Source: Caulobacter soli (lineage in GTDB: Bacteria > Pseudomonadota > Alphaproteobacteria > Caulobacterales > Caulobacteraceae). Taken from it: a DNA stretch of 64,000 bases. The position numbers were made by a program, and so were the translations under genes. Of the stretch, positions 9,188 to 18,400 are shown piece after piece. Below the pieces are notes generated by a model that worked only from the letters and a program-made list of their open reading frames with translations, ran no database searches and was not told the origin of the DNA. The stretch spans positions 310,001-374,000 of the forward strand of contig NZ_CP049200.1 of the NCBI RefSeq assembly GCF_011045195.1, written 5' to 3'. Numbering within the stretch: the first letter of the stretch is position 1; every line of letters begins with the position of its first letter.

Positions 9188-9946
9188 ATGATCAACACCA
9201 CACCGCTGGACGTGTCGGCTGTTCAGGGCAGTCTCCTGGTGGTCGGCGTCGGCGCGCCCCAGGGGCTGGGCGCGGCCATCGCGCGCCGGTTCGGCCGCGG
9301 CGGCTTTCCGGTTGTCATCGCCGGCCGCAACGGCCCCAAGCTCGAGGAGAGCCGATCGGCCCTCGAACGCGAAGGGATCGCGGCGACCAGCATCGTTGGC
9401 GATGCGGCCAATCCCGATGACGCCGCGCGCTTCGTGGCGACGGCCCAGGCCCTGGCCCCGCTGGCCATCGCCGTTCACAACGCTGGCGGCAATCGACCAG
9501 CCCCCTTTCTGGAGGTCTCGGCCGAGCATTTCGAGGGACACTGGCGCGAGCACGCCCTGGGCGGCTTTCACCTGAGCCAGGCGGCCTTGCCCGTGCTGGT
9601 GGCGCGCGGCGGCGGCAGCCTGATCTTCACCGGGGCCAGCGGCAGCCTGCGCGGCAAGGCCAACTTCGCGCCGTTCGCGGCGGCCAAGGCGGCGTTGCGC
9701 GCGACCAGCCAGAGCATCGCGCGCGAGTTTGGCCCGCAAGGCGTTCACGTCGGCCACGTGGTGATCGACGGCGGCATCGACGGCGAGCGCCTGTTGTCCC
9801 GGCGGCCGCAGTTGAAGGACGAGCGAGGGCCGGACGGTCTGCTCAATATCGACGCCATTGCCGAGGCCTATTGGACGCTGCACCATCAACATCGCAGCGC
9901 CTGGACGCTGGAATTGGATCTTCGCCCCTGGGCCGAGACCTTCTAG
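9188..9946 (+). CDS. SDR family oxidoreductase, atypical active site
   Basis: A 252-residue short-chain dehydrogenase. The nucleotide loop is VVGVGAPQGLGAAIARRF, and the NAG-type motif is HNAGGN. The expected catalytic Tyr of YxxxK is Phe (FAPFAAAKAALRA), preceded by TGASGSLRG, as in a subgroup of SDRs with doubtful classical activity. The ATG at 9188 has a good ribosome site (GAGGAGA, 5 bases before). A TTG at 9164 is an alternative. The gene is first in a plus-strand run with the SBP, SsuD and the MazG-like remnant. Confidence 0.85.
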   Translation: MINTTPLDVSAVQGSLLVVGVGAPQGLGAAIARRFGRGGFPVVIAGRNGPKLEESRSALEREGIAATSIVGDAANPDDAARFVATAQALAPLAIAVHNAGGNRPAPFLEVSAEHFEGHWREHALGGFHLSQAALPVLVARGGGSLIFTGASGSLRGKANFAPFAAAKAALRATSQSIAREFGPQGVHVGHVVIDGGIDGERLLSRRPQLKDERGPDGLLNIDAIAEAYWTLHHQHRSAWTLELDLRPWAETF

Positions 9947-10057
9947 CCCTCGCATCGGCGTGCTGAAGCGGCGCGCAGTTTTTCTGGCTGCCATCGCCGC
10001 CCCAGCTTGCGAAAGATCGCACGGGACAAGCCAGTCCATCGGGAAACGATCATAGCT

Positions 10058-11005
10058 ATGCTGACACGTCGAACGGCGATGACCCTGGCCGCGGCCGGAG
10101 CCCTGAGCGCCTGCGGGCCTCACGGTCGGGCGGGCAAGAGCGCGCGCGTGCGGATCGGCTACCAGAAGAACGGCGTCCTGCTGCTGGCCAAGTCGCGTGG
10201 TCAGTTCGCCGCCGCCTTGCCCGGCGTCGACATCGAATGGTCCGAGTTCGTCTCGGGGCCGCCCTTGCTGGAGGCCCTGGCCGCCGGTGCGGTGGACCTG
10301 GGCGCGACGGGCGACGCTCCGCCGCTGTTCGCTCAGGCCGCCGGCGCGCCGCTGCGCTATGTGGCCGTCCAACCGCTGACCGGCCAGTCCGAGGCGATCC
10401 TGGTTCCCAAGGACTCGACCCTGACGGGGGCCGAGCAACTGCGCGGCAAGCTCGTGGCCTTCACCAAGGGTTCGTCCTCGCATCTGCTGGTGGTCAAGGC
10501 CCTGGCCAAGGCCGGCCTTTCCCTGGCCGACATCCAGCCGATCCATCTGAGTCCGGCCGACGCCTCGAGCGCGTTCGCCACCGGATCGCTCGACGCCTGG
10601 GCGACCTGGGATCCCTACCTGGCCCTGGCCCAGCGCGACCAGGCGGCCCGGGTGCTGATCGACGGCTCGGCGGTGGCGCGCAGCGACGCCTTCCTGTTGG
10701 CGTCGGCCCGTCTGGTCGAGGACGCGCCGGCGGTGTTGGCCCGTGTCCTGGACGCTTTGCGCGTCGAGGCCGCGTGGGGCGCGGCGCATCGCCCCGACTT
10801 GATCCGCATCGTCTCGCAGGCCAACGGCCTGCCGCCGGAGATTGTCGCGGCGGGTCTGCGGCGCGGAAGGCTGGCGGTCGAGCCGGTCACCGCCGAGGTC
10901 GTGGCCCGCCAGCAGGCCTCGGCCGACATCTTCGCGAAGCTCGGCGAGATCCCCAAAACCATCAAGGTGGCGGACGCGGCCTGGACCGGATGGACGCCCC
11001 GATGA
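10058..11005 (+). CDS. ssuA-like: ABC-type sulfonate/nitrate-like substrate-binding protein
   Basis: The 315-residue protein begins [20 protein letters not shown], a signal peptide with lipobox LSAC. The SsuA-type fold is shown by [36 protein letters not shown] and [15 protein letters not shown]. It should bind aliphatic sulfonates or similar anions in the periplasm. The stop codon overlaps the SsuD start (ATGA at 11002-11005), so the two are translationally coupled. This supports a role in organosulfur acquisition. There is no permease gene beside it. Confidence 0.88.
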   Translation: MLTRRTAMTLAAAGALSACGPHGRAGKSARVRIGYQKNGVLLLAKSRGQFAAALPGVDIEWSEFVSGPPLLEALAAGAVDLGATGDAPPLFAQAAGAPLRYVAVQPLTGQSEAILVPKDSTLTGAEQLRGKLVAFTKGSSSHLLVVKALAKAGLSLADIQPIHLSPADASSAFATGSLDAWATWDPYLALAQRDQAARVLIDGSAVARSDAFLLASARLVEDAPAVLARVLDALRVEAAWGAAHRPDLIRIVSQANGLPPEIVAAGLRRGRLAVEPVTAEVVARQQASADIFAKLGEIPKTIKVADAAWTGWTPR

Positions 11006-12141
11006 CCCAGGATCCTCTACGCCTCTTCTGGTTCCTGCCCACAGCGGGCGATGGACCCTATCTCGCCTCGCAGGAGGGCTGGCGACCGGCGGAGATCGGC
11101 TACATGCAGGCCATCGCCCAGGCCGCCGACCGCCTGGGTTTCGAGGGCGTTCTGCTGCCGACAGGCCCGTCATGCCTGGATGGCTGGACTCTGGCTTCGA
11201 GCCTGGCGCCGTTGACCCGCGACCTGAAGTTCCTGGTCGCCCTGCGGCCGGGCGTGATCGCGCCGGCCTATGCGGCGCGTCAGGCCGCGGCGCTGGACCG
11301 GGTGCTGGGCGGGCGGTTGCTGCTCAACATCGTCACCGGCGGCAATCCCGCCGAACTGGCTCAGGACGGGGTGCATCTGAGTCATGGCGAGCGCTACGCC
11401 CAGACCGACGAGTTCCTGACGATCTGGCGCGCGGTCGCGCGTGGGGAACCGATCGACTTCAAGGGCGCGCATTATGAGATGCGAAGCCCGGGCGGCCTGA
11501 CCTTCCCGTCGCTGCAGTCGCCGTATCCGCCGCTCTATTTCGGCGGTTCCTCGGGGGCCGGCGTCGAGGTCGCCGCCCAGCACGTCGACCACTATCTGAC
11601 CTGGGGCGAGCCCCCCGAGGCGGTGGCCGAGAAGTTCGCCCAGGTCCGCGCGGCCGCCGCGGCGCGGGGGCGCACGGTGCGCTTTGGTTTACGCCTCCAC
11701 CTGATCGTCCGCGAGACGGAAGGCCAGGCCTGGGAGGCCGCCGAGCGGTTGATCAGCAAGGTCACCGACGAGGCCATCGAGGCCGCCCGCCGGCGTCACG
11801 CCAGGCGCTCGGAGTCCGAGGGCCAGCGCCGCATGAACGCGCTGCACGGCTTTCGGCGCGACGCCCTGGAGATCGCCCCCAATCTGTGGGCCGGCGTGGG
11901 CCTGATCCGCGAAGGGGCGGGCACGGCCCTGGTCGGTGATCCGCAAACCGTCGCCGCTCGCTTGCGCGAATACCAGGCGGTCGGCGTGGAGACGGTGATC
12001 GCTTCGGGTTATCCGCACCTGGAGGAGGCCTACAAGGTCTCCGAGCTGCTGTTTCCCGCTTTGGGCCTGGATCGCAAGCGCGAGTCGGTGGGGCTGGTCG
12101 GGCGGGATTTCGTCAAGGACCTCAGCGTGCGGGCCAGCTAG
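11002..12141 (+). CDS. ssuD: FMNH2-dependent alkanesulfonate monooxygenase
   Basis: The 379-residue protein has the length and motifs of SsuD in the bacterial luciferase-like family: [57 protein letters not shown] and [20 protein letters not shown]. SsuD cleaves alkanesulfonates to an aldehyde plus sulfite using reduced FMN. It needs an SsuE-type flavin reductase, which is not in this window. The start overlaps the SBP stop. A second ATG at 10990 is in frame but less likely given the ATGA coupling. Confidence 0.92.
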   Translation: MTQDPLRLFWFLPTAGDGPYLASQEGWRPAEIGYMQAIAQAADRLGFEGVLLPTGPSCLDGWTLASSLAPLTRDLKFLVALRPGVIAPAYAARQAAALDRVLGGRLLLNIVTGGNPAELAQDGVHLSHGERYAQTDEFLTIWRAVARGEPIDFKGAHYEMRSPGGLTFPSLQSPYPPLYFGGSSGAGVEVAAQHVDHYLTWGEPPEAVAEKFAQVRAAAAARGRTVRFGLRLHLIVRETEGQAWEAAERLISKVTDEAIEAARRRHARRSESEGQRRMNALHGFRRDALEIAPNLWAGVGLIREGAGTALVGDPQTVAARLREYQAVGVETVIASGYPHLEEAYKVSELLFPALGLDRKRESVGLVGRDFVKDLSVRAS

Positions 12142-12484
12142 ATGACCGACTTGAGCGATGGTCAGGCAAGGACAGGACCGCTCGAGGCCCTGGCCGCGCG
12201 GTTCGAAGCGGCCTCGAGCACCTATGCGGAAGCCACGACATTACCCGCGATCCGGATTGGTACGTATTGAAGATGCAAGAGGAGTTGGGCGAGCTCACCC
12301 AGGTCTGGAATCTGTTGACGGGCCGGGGGCGGCCGCGCGGTCGCTCGGTCCAGGACCTGCGTTCGGCCCTGGCCGACGAGGCCGCCGATCTTTTAGGCCA
12401 CGTGCTGCTGTTCGCCCATCGCCACGACCTGGACCTGGCGGCGGCCGTGGCGCGCACAAGTGGCGCTTCGACATCGATCCCTAA
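12142..12484 (+). pseudogene. MazG-like nucleotide pyrophosphohydrolase, two frameshifts
   Basis: Directly after SsuD an ATG at 12142 opens a frame (MTDLSDGQARTGPLEALAAR) that hits a TGA near 12270. The homologous continuation lies in another frame: DWYVLKMQEELGELTQVWN, then DEAADLLGHVLLFAHRHDLD. These carry the EExxE and ExxD metal motifs of all-alpha NTP pyrophosphatases. A second shift near 12457 is needed to reach the natural-looking end KWRFDIDP and TAA at 12482-12484. The breaks lie near AAGCCACGAC (about 12233) and CGCGCACAAG. Either the gene is broken or the assembly has two indels. Confidence 0.65.
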
Positions 12485-13119
12485 GCGACGGCGAGCAGGC
12501 TTTCCTGGCGCAAGGCGCGCTTGACGGACGGGCGAGCGAGAGCCCCGGCGGCCTTGGCGCTCCAGGCGGGATAGGCGGCGGTGTCGATCTGTCGGCGCTC
12601 GGCCCAACGCCAGATCACCAGGGCGTAGGCGTCGACGGCGCTGAAGCTCTCGCCCAGCAGCCAGGGGCCGGGGCCTTGGGCCAGGCGTTCGATGTCGGCC
12701 AGGGTGCGGTGAAAGCGGGCCTCGCCGGGCGTGGCCAGGGCGGCCTTGACCTCGTCGTCGTCGGCGAAGCGCTCGGGTCGGGCGATCTGCGAGAAGGCCA
12801 CGTGCACCGTGCTGGCGAACCAGCTCATCACCTCGTAGGCGTGGGCCAGCTTCAGCGGGTCGGCCAGGGGCAAGAGCTCGCTGTGCGGATAGGCGTGGGC
12901 CAGGTAGGTGAGGATGGCCAGCACCTCGGTGACCGGCTCGCCGTCCACGGCCAGGGTCGGCACTCGGCCGCGCGGGTTGACCTTCAGATAGGCCGGCTGG
13001 CGCTGCTCGCCGGCCGCCAGGTCGATGCGGTGGACGTCGTAGGCGACGCCCAGTTCCTCCAGGACGATCAGCGGCGCGAAGGCCGAGGAGCCGGGGGCGA
13101 AATAGAGCTTCAGGGACAT
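12481..13119 (-). CDS. Glutathione S-transferase
   Basis: A 212-residue cytosolic GST. The N-terminal thioredoxin-fold domain starts KLYFAPGSSAFAPLIVLEEL with Ser residues at the glutathione thiol position, then VNPRGRVPTL (cis-Pro) and PVTEVLAILTYLA. The helical C-terminal domain contains WLLGESFSAVDAYALVIWRW. It conjugates or reduces electrophiles, and in organosulfur regions may handle sulfonated or thioether substrates. It lies 46 bases downstream of the SsuB-like ATPase on the same strand. Its stop overlaps the stop of the convergent MazG-like remnant. Confidence 0.9.
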   Translation of the reverse strand: MSLKLYFAPGSSAFAPLIVLEELGVAYDVHRIDLAAGEQRQPAYLKVNPRGRVPTLAVDGEPVTEVLAILTYLAHAYPHSELLPLADPLKLAHAYEVMSWFASTVHVAFSQIARPERFADDDEVKAALATPGEARFHRTLADIERLAQGPGPWLLGESFSAVDAYALVIWRWAERRQIDTAAYPAWSAKAAGALARPSVKRALRQESLLAVA

Positions 13120-13165
13120 CGGGGGCGTTCGAGGGGAATGGACGGGAAAAGCGCGCCGTGCGCCG

Positions 13166-13927
13166 CTAGTTGACGATCTCGCCCGTGGGGAAGGCGACCA
13201 ACTCCCCGGGGCTGGGCGCGGGCGCGGCCTGGACGCCGAGCTTGCCCAGCAGGCGACGTCGAATGGCCTGGAAGGCGGTGTCGGACTGGCGCGGACGCGC
13301 GAGCGTGATCCGCTCCTCGACGGCGATCTTGCCCTTGTCCAGCACCAACACCCGGTCGGCCAGGGCGATGGCCTCGTCGACGTCGTGGGTGACCAGCAGC
13401 ACGGCCGGCTTGTGCTCGCGCCACAGCGACAGCACCAGGTCGTGCATCTTCAGCCGGGTCAGGGCGTCCAGGGCCGCGAACGGCTCGTCCAGCAGCAGCA
13501 GGGCCGGTTCGCGGACCAGGGCGCGGGCCAGGGCTGTGCGCTGAGACTCGCCGCCGGACAGGGTGGCGGGCCAGGCGTCCAGACGGTGGCCCAGACCGAC
13601 TTCCTTCAGCGCCGCCTCGGCGCGGGTCCGGACATCGTTTTCCCGATTGTCCTTCAGGCCGAGCGCCACGTTGCGCCAGACCTTCTTCCACGGCAGCAGG
13701 CGGGCGTCCTGGAACACCACGGCGCGCGCGGCGGGCGTGGTGACGTCCTGGCCGCCGATCGGGTCCAGGCCGGCCAGGGTGCGCAGCAGGGTGGTCTTGC
13801 CCGAGCCGCTGGCCCCCAGCAGGGCGACGAACTCGCCCGGCGCGATGGTCAGGTCCAGGCCGTCGATGACCACGTTGTCGCCGAACCGGCGGGTGAAGCC
13901 CCGCAGGCGGACGGTGGGGGAGCCCAT
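13166..13927 (-). CDS. ssuB-like: ABC transporter ATPase, SsuB/TauB type
   Basis: The 253-residue ATP-binding subunit has all catalytic motifs in order: Walker A GASGSGKTTLL, Q-loop VFQDARLLPW, signature LSGGESQRTALARAL, Walker B LLLLDEPFAALD and H-loop LLVTHDVDEAI. Sequence and length match the nitrate/sulfonate/taurine importers. The chosen ATG at 13927 begins the domain; an in-frame extension to 14152 is low-complexity and unlikely. The expected inner-membrane permease (SsuC) is not encoded next to it or elsewhere in the window, so the ATPase must pair with a permease encoded elsewhere. Confidence 0.9.
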   Translation of the reverse strand: MGSPTVRLRGFTRRFGDNVVIDGLDLTIAPGEFVALLGASGSGKTTLLRTLAGLDPIGGQDVTTPAARAVVFQDARLLPWKKVWRNVALGLKDNRENDVRTRAEAALKEVGLGHRLDAWPATLSGGESQRTALARALVREPALLLLDEPFAALDALTRLKMHDLVLSLWREHKPAVLLVTHDVDEAIALADRVLVLDKGKIAVEERITLARPRQSDTAFQAIRRRLLGKLGVQAAPAPSPGELVAFPTGEIVN

Positions 13928-14262
13928 CGAGGCGGGCTCAGCGGGGCGTCGCGTCGGGCCTGGCGCGCTTCGCGCCCTTGGAGCTGGGCGAAACGAGGGT
14001 TCCTGAACCGACAAGGGCTGATCCTTTGCGACACGCGGCGTTTGGCGTCTCGCCACATGGCCCCGCGTGCGCGCCGCGCTCAATGGATTAATCCTCAGCC
14101 CGCTTATGAGCGGTGCTGAACGGGCGTGGCGATCTGCGGCGCAGCGCCGCAAGACGTCAGTTTATCTCAATTCCTACCGATTTGATCTGAATTGCGCCAA
14201 GCTCTCGCGACCGTCTTGATCACGTCCGGGGCCAAGCGTGGATCAGGATCGGAAAACAGCTT
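13928..14262. promoter_or_regulatory. Divergent intergenic region between ssuB-like and desaturase genes
   Basis: This 335-base gap has no convincing gene. It holds GAGCGGTGCTGAAC at 14108-14121, nearly identical to a sequence 57 bases upstream of the flavin monooxygenase gene start at 21871. It also has a GC hairpin TGCGGCG-CAG-CGCCGCA at 14135-14151 and a direct repeat ATCTCAATT (14164-14172) / ATCTGAATT (14185-14193) with a 21-base period, two DNA turns. These look like regulator sites for sulfur-related genes. The regulator is unknown. Confidence 0.45.
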
Positions 14263-15201
14263 TTGTCGGAGTCTAGCGTTGAGGCCGTGACCGCGAGGCG
14301 ATCGGGTCCGGAGACGGTCGGCGGCGTGGAGTGGCCGACGGTCGGGCTGGCGGCGGTGATCTACGGTCTGTGGGCCGCGGCGACCTATTTTCATGATCGA
14401 CTGCCCTGGCCCGTTCTGGTCGTGGTTGGGGGATGGGCGATCGCCTGGCATGGCTCGCTGCAGCACGAGATCATCCATGGGCACCCGACGCGGTCGCGGC
14501 GGCTGAACACCGCCTTGGGCTTTGCGCCCTTGTCCTTGTGGCTGCCCTTCGAAATCTATCGCCAGACCCACCAGGCCCACCACGCCACCGAACAGCTGAC
14601 CGATCCGGCGCATGATCCGGAGACGCGCTACCTGCCGGCCTCGGCGTCCCGGCTTCGGCGCGCCGCCGCGGCCCTACAAGCCACTCTGCTGGGGCGACTG
14701 GTTCTGGGGCCGGCCATCGAGATCGGCGGCTTCTGGCTGGACGAGATCGGCCGGGTGGGGCGGTGCGAACCGGGACGGCTGGCGCTGTGGTTGGGGCACG
14801 GACTGGCCGTCGGGTTGATCGTCGCCTGGCTCTGGCGCGTCTGCCACATGCCGCTCTGGCTCTACGGACTGTGCTTCATCTATCCGGGCGCCGCCCTGTC
14901 GCTGCTGCGCTCCTTCGCCGAGCATCGGGCCGATCCCACGCCCCGGCGCAGGGTCGCCGTCGTCGAGCGCGCGCCGATCCTGGGTCTGCTGTTCTTGAAC
15001 AACAACCTGCACGCCGCCCACCATGATCGGCCAGGCGCGCCGTGGCATAGCCTGCCGGCGTTCTACGCCAAGGATCGCGAGCGCCTGCTGCGCGCCAACG
15101 GCGGCTTGGTGTATGACGGCTATGGCGAGATCGTTCGGCGCTTCCTGTTCAGGCGGCACGACCGCGCCGTCTATCCCGCCAGCGATGGAGCGTCCGCATG
15201 A
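14263..15201 (+). CDS. Membrane fatty-acid-desaturase-like di-iron enzyme
   Basis: An approximately 312-residue membrane protein with the three histidine boxes of the desaturase/hydroxylase family: HEIIHGH, THQAHH and HAAHH (NNNLHAAHHDRPGAPW). Several hydrophobic helices lie between them (for example VLVVVGGWAIAWHGSL). These bind a di-iron centre that oxidises C-H bonds of lipids, alkanes or related compounds. The start is uncertain: TTG at 14263 or GTG at 14287. The stop overlaps the start of a cytosolic PhnD-like binding protein (ATGA), suggesting the two work together. The substrate is unknown. Confidence 0.82.
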   Translation: MSESSVEAVTARRSGPETVGGVEWPTVGLAAVIYGLWAAATYFHDRLPWPVLVVVGGWAIAWHGSLQHEIIHGHPTRSRRLNTALGFAPLSLWLPFEIYRQTHQAHHATEQLTDPAHDPETRYLPASASRLRRAAAALQATLLGRLVLGPAIEIGGFWLDEIGRVGRCEPGRLALWLGHGLAVGLIVAWLWRVCHMPLWLYGLCFIYPGAALSLLRSFAEHRADPTPRRRVAVVERAPILGLLFLNNNLHAAHHDRPGAPWHSLPAFYAKDRERLLRANGGLVYDGYGEIVRRFLFRRHDRAVYPASDGASA

Positions 15202-16061
15202 CCGCTAAGGCGTCCAGGGCGAGGGCGGCTCCAGCGCGGACCGTGGCCTCGGTCCAGGGCAAGGCCGCGCTTTCGATGTACGACCTGCCCGAACTGCACG
15301 CGGCCAACGACGCCCTTTGGTCGGCGATCTCGACGAGGCTGCGCGCACGCGGGCTGACCGGCGCGCCCGATCAGTTGACGCGCGACGTCCCCGCTGAGGT
15401 TCTCTGGACCCACCCCGACCTGATCCTGGCCCAGACCTGCGGTCTGCCCTTGGCCACCCGGCTGGAAGGGCAGGTTCAGGTGGTGGCCACGCCGCGCTAC
15501 CGCGCCCGGGGATGCGAGGGGATCGACTATCGAAGCGCCGTCGTCGTGCGCGTCGATCATCCGGCCAATTCGCTGGACGACCTGCGGGGCGGGCGCTGCG
15601 CGGTCAACGACCTGCACTCCAACAGCGGCATGAACCTGCTTCGGGCCGAGATCGCGCCGCTGGCCCGGGGCAGGGCGTTTTTCAGCTCGGTGGCGATCAC
15701 CGGCGGCCACCTGGCCAGCGCCATGGCCGTGGCCCGCGACGACGCCGATCTGGCGGCGATCGACTGCGTGACGTTCGCCCACCTGCAGCGTTGGCGGCCG
15801 CAGCTCGCCAAGGCGCTGCGGGTCCTGAACTGGACGGTGCGCAGTCCCGGCCTGCCGCTGATCACCAGCCTGGCGACGAGCCCAAGCCAGCTGGCGTCGC
15901 TTCGCGAGGTCCTTGCCGAGGCGGCGGTCGATCCGATGTTGCGGGAAGTCCGCGACCTGCTGCTGCTGGAGGGGTTCAGCGTCGCGCCCGCGGAGCACTA
16001 TCGCGCCGTCCTTCGCCTGGCCGACATCGCTCGCGGTCTGGGCTATCCGCACCTGGCCTGA
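15198..16061 (+). CDS. PhnD-like solute-binding-domain protein without signal peptide
   Basis: A 287-residue protein of the phosphate/phosphonate-binding PhnD-like family: LYDLPELHAANDALW-like start (residues about 27-42), DLILAQTCGLPLA, GIDYRSAVVVRVDHPANSLD and CAVNDLHSNSGMNLLR. The N-terminus is Ala/Arg-rich with no hydrophobic core, so it appears cytosolic rather than an importer component. It is translationally coupled to the desaturase. A ligand-sensing or substrate-handing role is possible, but this is inference. No phn permease or ATPase lies nearby. Confidence 0.75.
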   Translation: MTAKASRARAAPARTVASVQGKAALSMYDLPELHAANDALWSAISTRLRARGLTGAPDQLTRDVPAEVLWTHPDLILAQTCGLPLATRLEGQVQVVATPRYRARGCEGIDYRSAVVVRVDHPANSLDDLRGGRCAVNDLHSNSGMNLLRAEIAPLARGRAFFSSVAITGGHLASAMAVARDDADLAAIDCVTFAHLQRWRPQLAKALRVLNWTVRSPGLPLITSLATSPSQLASLREVLAEAAVDPMLREVRDLLLLEGFSVAPAEHYRAVLRLADIARGLGYPHLA

Positions 16062-16266
16062 GGCCCTGAGCTGTTCTCGCGTTCCTTGATGTCATCCTTG
16101 CCGCGAGCGCTCGACGAGCTTTCCGCACCGTCCGACCATGCTGGTCGGTAGGGACGAGACTCAACCTTCAGGGGCGACCGGCGGCGGCAGCGTCTTGATC
16201 ATCGGGAAACTGGGCTTGCCGTCAAAGGAGGTCGTCGGTCGACGTGTCGTCCACACCACGGCTGGC

Positions 16267-17217
16267 CTAATACCCGGCGATAGGATCGACGCGATCGAGC
16301 AGATCCTCGCCGCGCGCGAAGCGCCCTAGATTGTCGCCGACCTTCTCCAGAAAGACGTGCCGCACGAGGGTGTGATTGGAGGCGACGTGCGGGGTCAACC
16401 GCACCTTGGGATGGTTCCAGAGCGGATGGCCGGCGGGCAGGGGCTCGGGCTCGGTGACGTCCAGGGTCGCAAACCCCAAGCCGCCGGCGTCGAGAACGTC
16501 GATCAGGGCCCGGTGGTCGAGCACCGAGCCGCGGCCGACGTTGATCAGGTGCGCTCCGGGCTTCGCTTTGGCCAGGACCGCCGCGTCGATCAGGTTCCGG
16601 GTCTGGGCGGTGCCGGGCAAGGCGAGGACCAGGTGATCAGCGCTGGCGACAACCTCTTCCAGCGTGTCGAGCAGATGGACCTCCGACACCGCGCTGGGCG
16701 GATGACGTTGGCGGCGAACCGCGGTGACGCGCGCCCCGAGCGCCAGGGCCCGGCGGGCGACCGCCTGGCCGATCGCGCCAAATCCCACCAGACCGACCGT
16801 GGTCCCGGCCACGCGGCCGAGCGGAACATTGACCCATTGATCGGGCGACCTGGCGCGAACCGCATCCAGGTCCTTGGAGCGCAGATAGATCGCCGCGATC
16901 ACATAGTCGGCGATCTCCTCGGACGCCACGCCGCGACCGCAGGTGACGAGCGGGGCTTCCAACAGCCAGGACGGATAGAAGTCGACACCGGCAGAGGCGC
17001 TGTAGACCCACTTGAGCCGGCCGGGCCAACCGGGCGGCCGCGGCAGATCCCTGGCGCCCCGCCAGGCGGGACTGGGCCGGGTGATCAGCACGTCGGCGTC
17101 GGCCGCCGTGCTCCACGGATCGGCTTCGGGCGCGGCGATCAGGGTCGGCGCGGAGGGATGGCGTTGAAGCTCCGCGTTGAAGCCGTCCTCCATCTGACTG
17201 GCGATGACGAGGCTCAT
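16267..17217 (-). CDS. D-2-hydroxyacid dehydrogenase family protein
   Basis: A 316-residue NAD-dependent 2-hydroxyacid dehydrogenase. The Rossmann motif is TVGLVGFGAIGQAVARRAL. The catalytic triad is seen as NVGRGSVLD (Arg), DVTEPEPLP (Glu) and LTPHVASN (His). It interconverts a 2-keto acid and a D-2-hydroxy acid. The ATG at 17217 overlaps the stop of the upstream acyl-CoA-dehydrogenase-like gene (ATGA), making it the last gene of a five-gene minus-strand operon starting at 21871. It may process a carbon skeleton released by the monooxygenases. Confidence 0.9.
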   Translation of the reverse strand: MSLVIASQMEDGFNAELQRHPSAPTLIAAPEADPWSTAADADVLITRPSPAWRGARDLPRPPGWPGRLKWVYSASAGVDFYPSWLLEAPLVTCGRGVASEEIADYVIAAIYLRSKDLDAVRARSPDQWVNVPLGRVAGTTVGLVGFGAIGQAVARRALALGARVTAVRRQRHPPSAVSEVHLLDTLEEVVASADHLVLALPGTAQTRNLIDAAVLAKAKPGAHLINVGRGSVLDHRALIDVLDAGGLGFATLDVTEPEPLPAGHPLWNHPKVRLTPHVASNHTLVRHVFLEKVGDNLGRFARGEDLLDRVDPIAGY

Positions 17218-18395
17218 GCGAAAACTCCGAGGCCGGCGCGGCCGGCGGCGACCAGGATGGTGTCGTTCTGCGGTGAATGGATCCGGCTGCACAGCACGTC
17301 GCGATAGTGCCGCTCCAGCGGGTTCTTGCGGCTGACGCCGGGATTGCCGGTCAGCTCCAGGCCGATCTCGACGGCGCGGATGGCGTTGCCGGTGGCGACG
17401 AACTTGATGAGGTTGGTCTGCACGGCGCTCAGGCTTTGGCCGGCGTCAGCCCGCGCGGCGGCGTCGCCGATCAGGGTGGCGTTGACCTGCAGCAGGGCCT
17501 CGATCTCGCCGAACTTCTCCTGGGTGCGGGGCAGGGTGGCCAGCGACGCGCCCAGATTGCTGGGGACGCGGTCGTTGAGCCAGGCGGCCAGCCAGTCGCG
17601 CGCGGCGCGGGCGACGCCGTCGTAGATCGTCGAGATCGCCAAGGCGTTCCAGGCTCCCTGAACGTTGTCGCCGAGCTTTGGCGCCCAGTCGGCCGGGGCG
17701 CGCACATCGACGGCGTGGTCGGCGGGAACGGGCGTGTCTTCGAACGCCACCTCGTGGCTGACGGTGGCGCGCATGCCCAGGTGATCCCAGGCCGGCAGGA
17801 TGGTGATCCCGGGGCTGTCGGCGGCGACCAGGAAGTTGCCGACCCGGGGCGTCTCCTCGTCGGTCCTGGCCCAGACGGAGAACCAGTCCAGGCCCGTCGA
17901 GCCCGTCGAATAGATCTTGGTTCCGCTGATCGACCAGCCGTCGGCGGTGCGCCGGGCGATGGTCTTGGGCAGGCCGCCGCGCACCGGGGTGCCCAGCTCG
18001 GGTTCGACCCGCAGGCCGCCGATCAGCCCGCCGCCCGCTGCGGCCTGCCTGGCCAGGCGGCCGTAGATGTGGGCGGGCCAGGCGCGGCCACGATCAGGTT
18101 GAGCGTGGTGGGCATAGGTCATGAACAGGATCAGGGCCGTCGACGGCTCGCCCTTGGCGACCGCGCCCAGGACCCGCAAGGCCTCGGTCAGGCCTGCGCC
18201 GCCGCCGCCGTGCTCGGGCGCGACGGTAAGGCCGATCAGGCCCTCTTGCGCCAGGATATCGAAATTGGCGCGCGGGAACTCGGCGCTGCGGTCATAGGCC
18301 TCGGCGGTCTGAGCCAGGCGCCGGGTCAGGTCCTCGAGGCGGTCCGGATCAATTGGCGTGGCCGCGCGAGCGGCGGGCGCGAGGGCGACGGACAT
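17214..18395 (-). CDS. Acyl-CoA dehydrogenase-fold flavoenzyme (SfnB/DszC-like)
   Basis: A 393-residue protein with the acyl-CoA dehydrogenase fold: EGLIGLTVAPEHGGGGAGL, WSISGTKIYSTGSTGLDWF, WDHLGMRATVSHEVAFEDT and the late NPLERHYRDVLCSRIHSPQ. Members near sulfur-scavenging genes (SfnB, DszC) are reduced-flavin monooxygenases acting on sulfones or thiophenes rather than true dehydrogenases. The context here (NtaA/DszA-type monooxygenase, SBP, old yellow enzyme) favours that. It starts 5 bases downstream of the SBP gene. The substrate is not determinable. Confidence 0.82.
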   Translation of the reverse strand: MSVALAPAARAATPIDPDRLEDLTRRLAQTAEAYDRSAEFPRANFDILAQEGLIGLTVAPEHGGGGAGLTEALRVLGAVAKGEPSTALILFMTYAHHAQPDRGRAWPAHIYGRLARQAAAGGGLIGGLRVEPELGTPVRGGLPKTIARRTADGWSISGTKIYSTGSTGLDWFSVWARTDEETPRVGNFLVAADSPGITILPAWDHLGMRATVSHEVAFEDTPVPADHAVDVRAPADWAPKLGDNVQGAWNALAISTIYDGVARAARDWLAAWLNDRVPSNLGASLATLPRTQEKFGEIEALLQVNATLIGDAAARADAGQSLSAVQTNLIKFVATGNAIRAVEIGLELTGNPGVSRKNPLERHYRDVLCSRIHSPQNDTILVAAGRAGLGVFA

Positions 18396-18400
18396 GGCGG

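Noticed and set aside
13928..14152. N-terminal extension of the SsuB-like ATPase to 14152
   Set aside because: The extra 75 residues are Arg/Pro-rich and precede the normal domain start. The ATG at 13927 fits the family length.
16161..16257. Minus-strand fragment reading SFDGKPSFPMIKTLPPPVAP before a stop
   Set aside because: Protein-like but only about 30 codons with no start and no family match. It may be a lost gene end, but the support is too weak to list as a feature.
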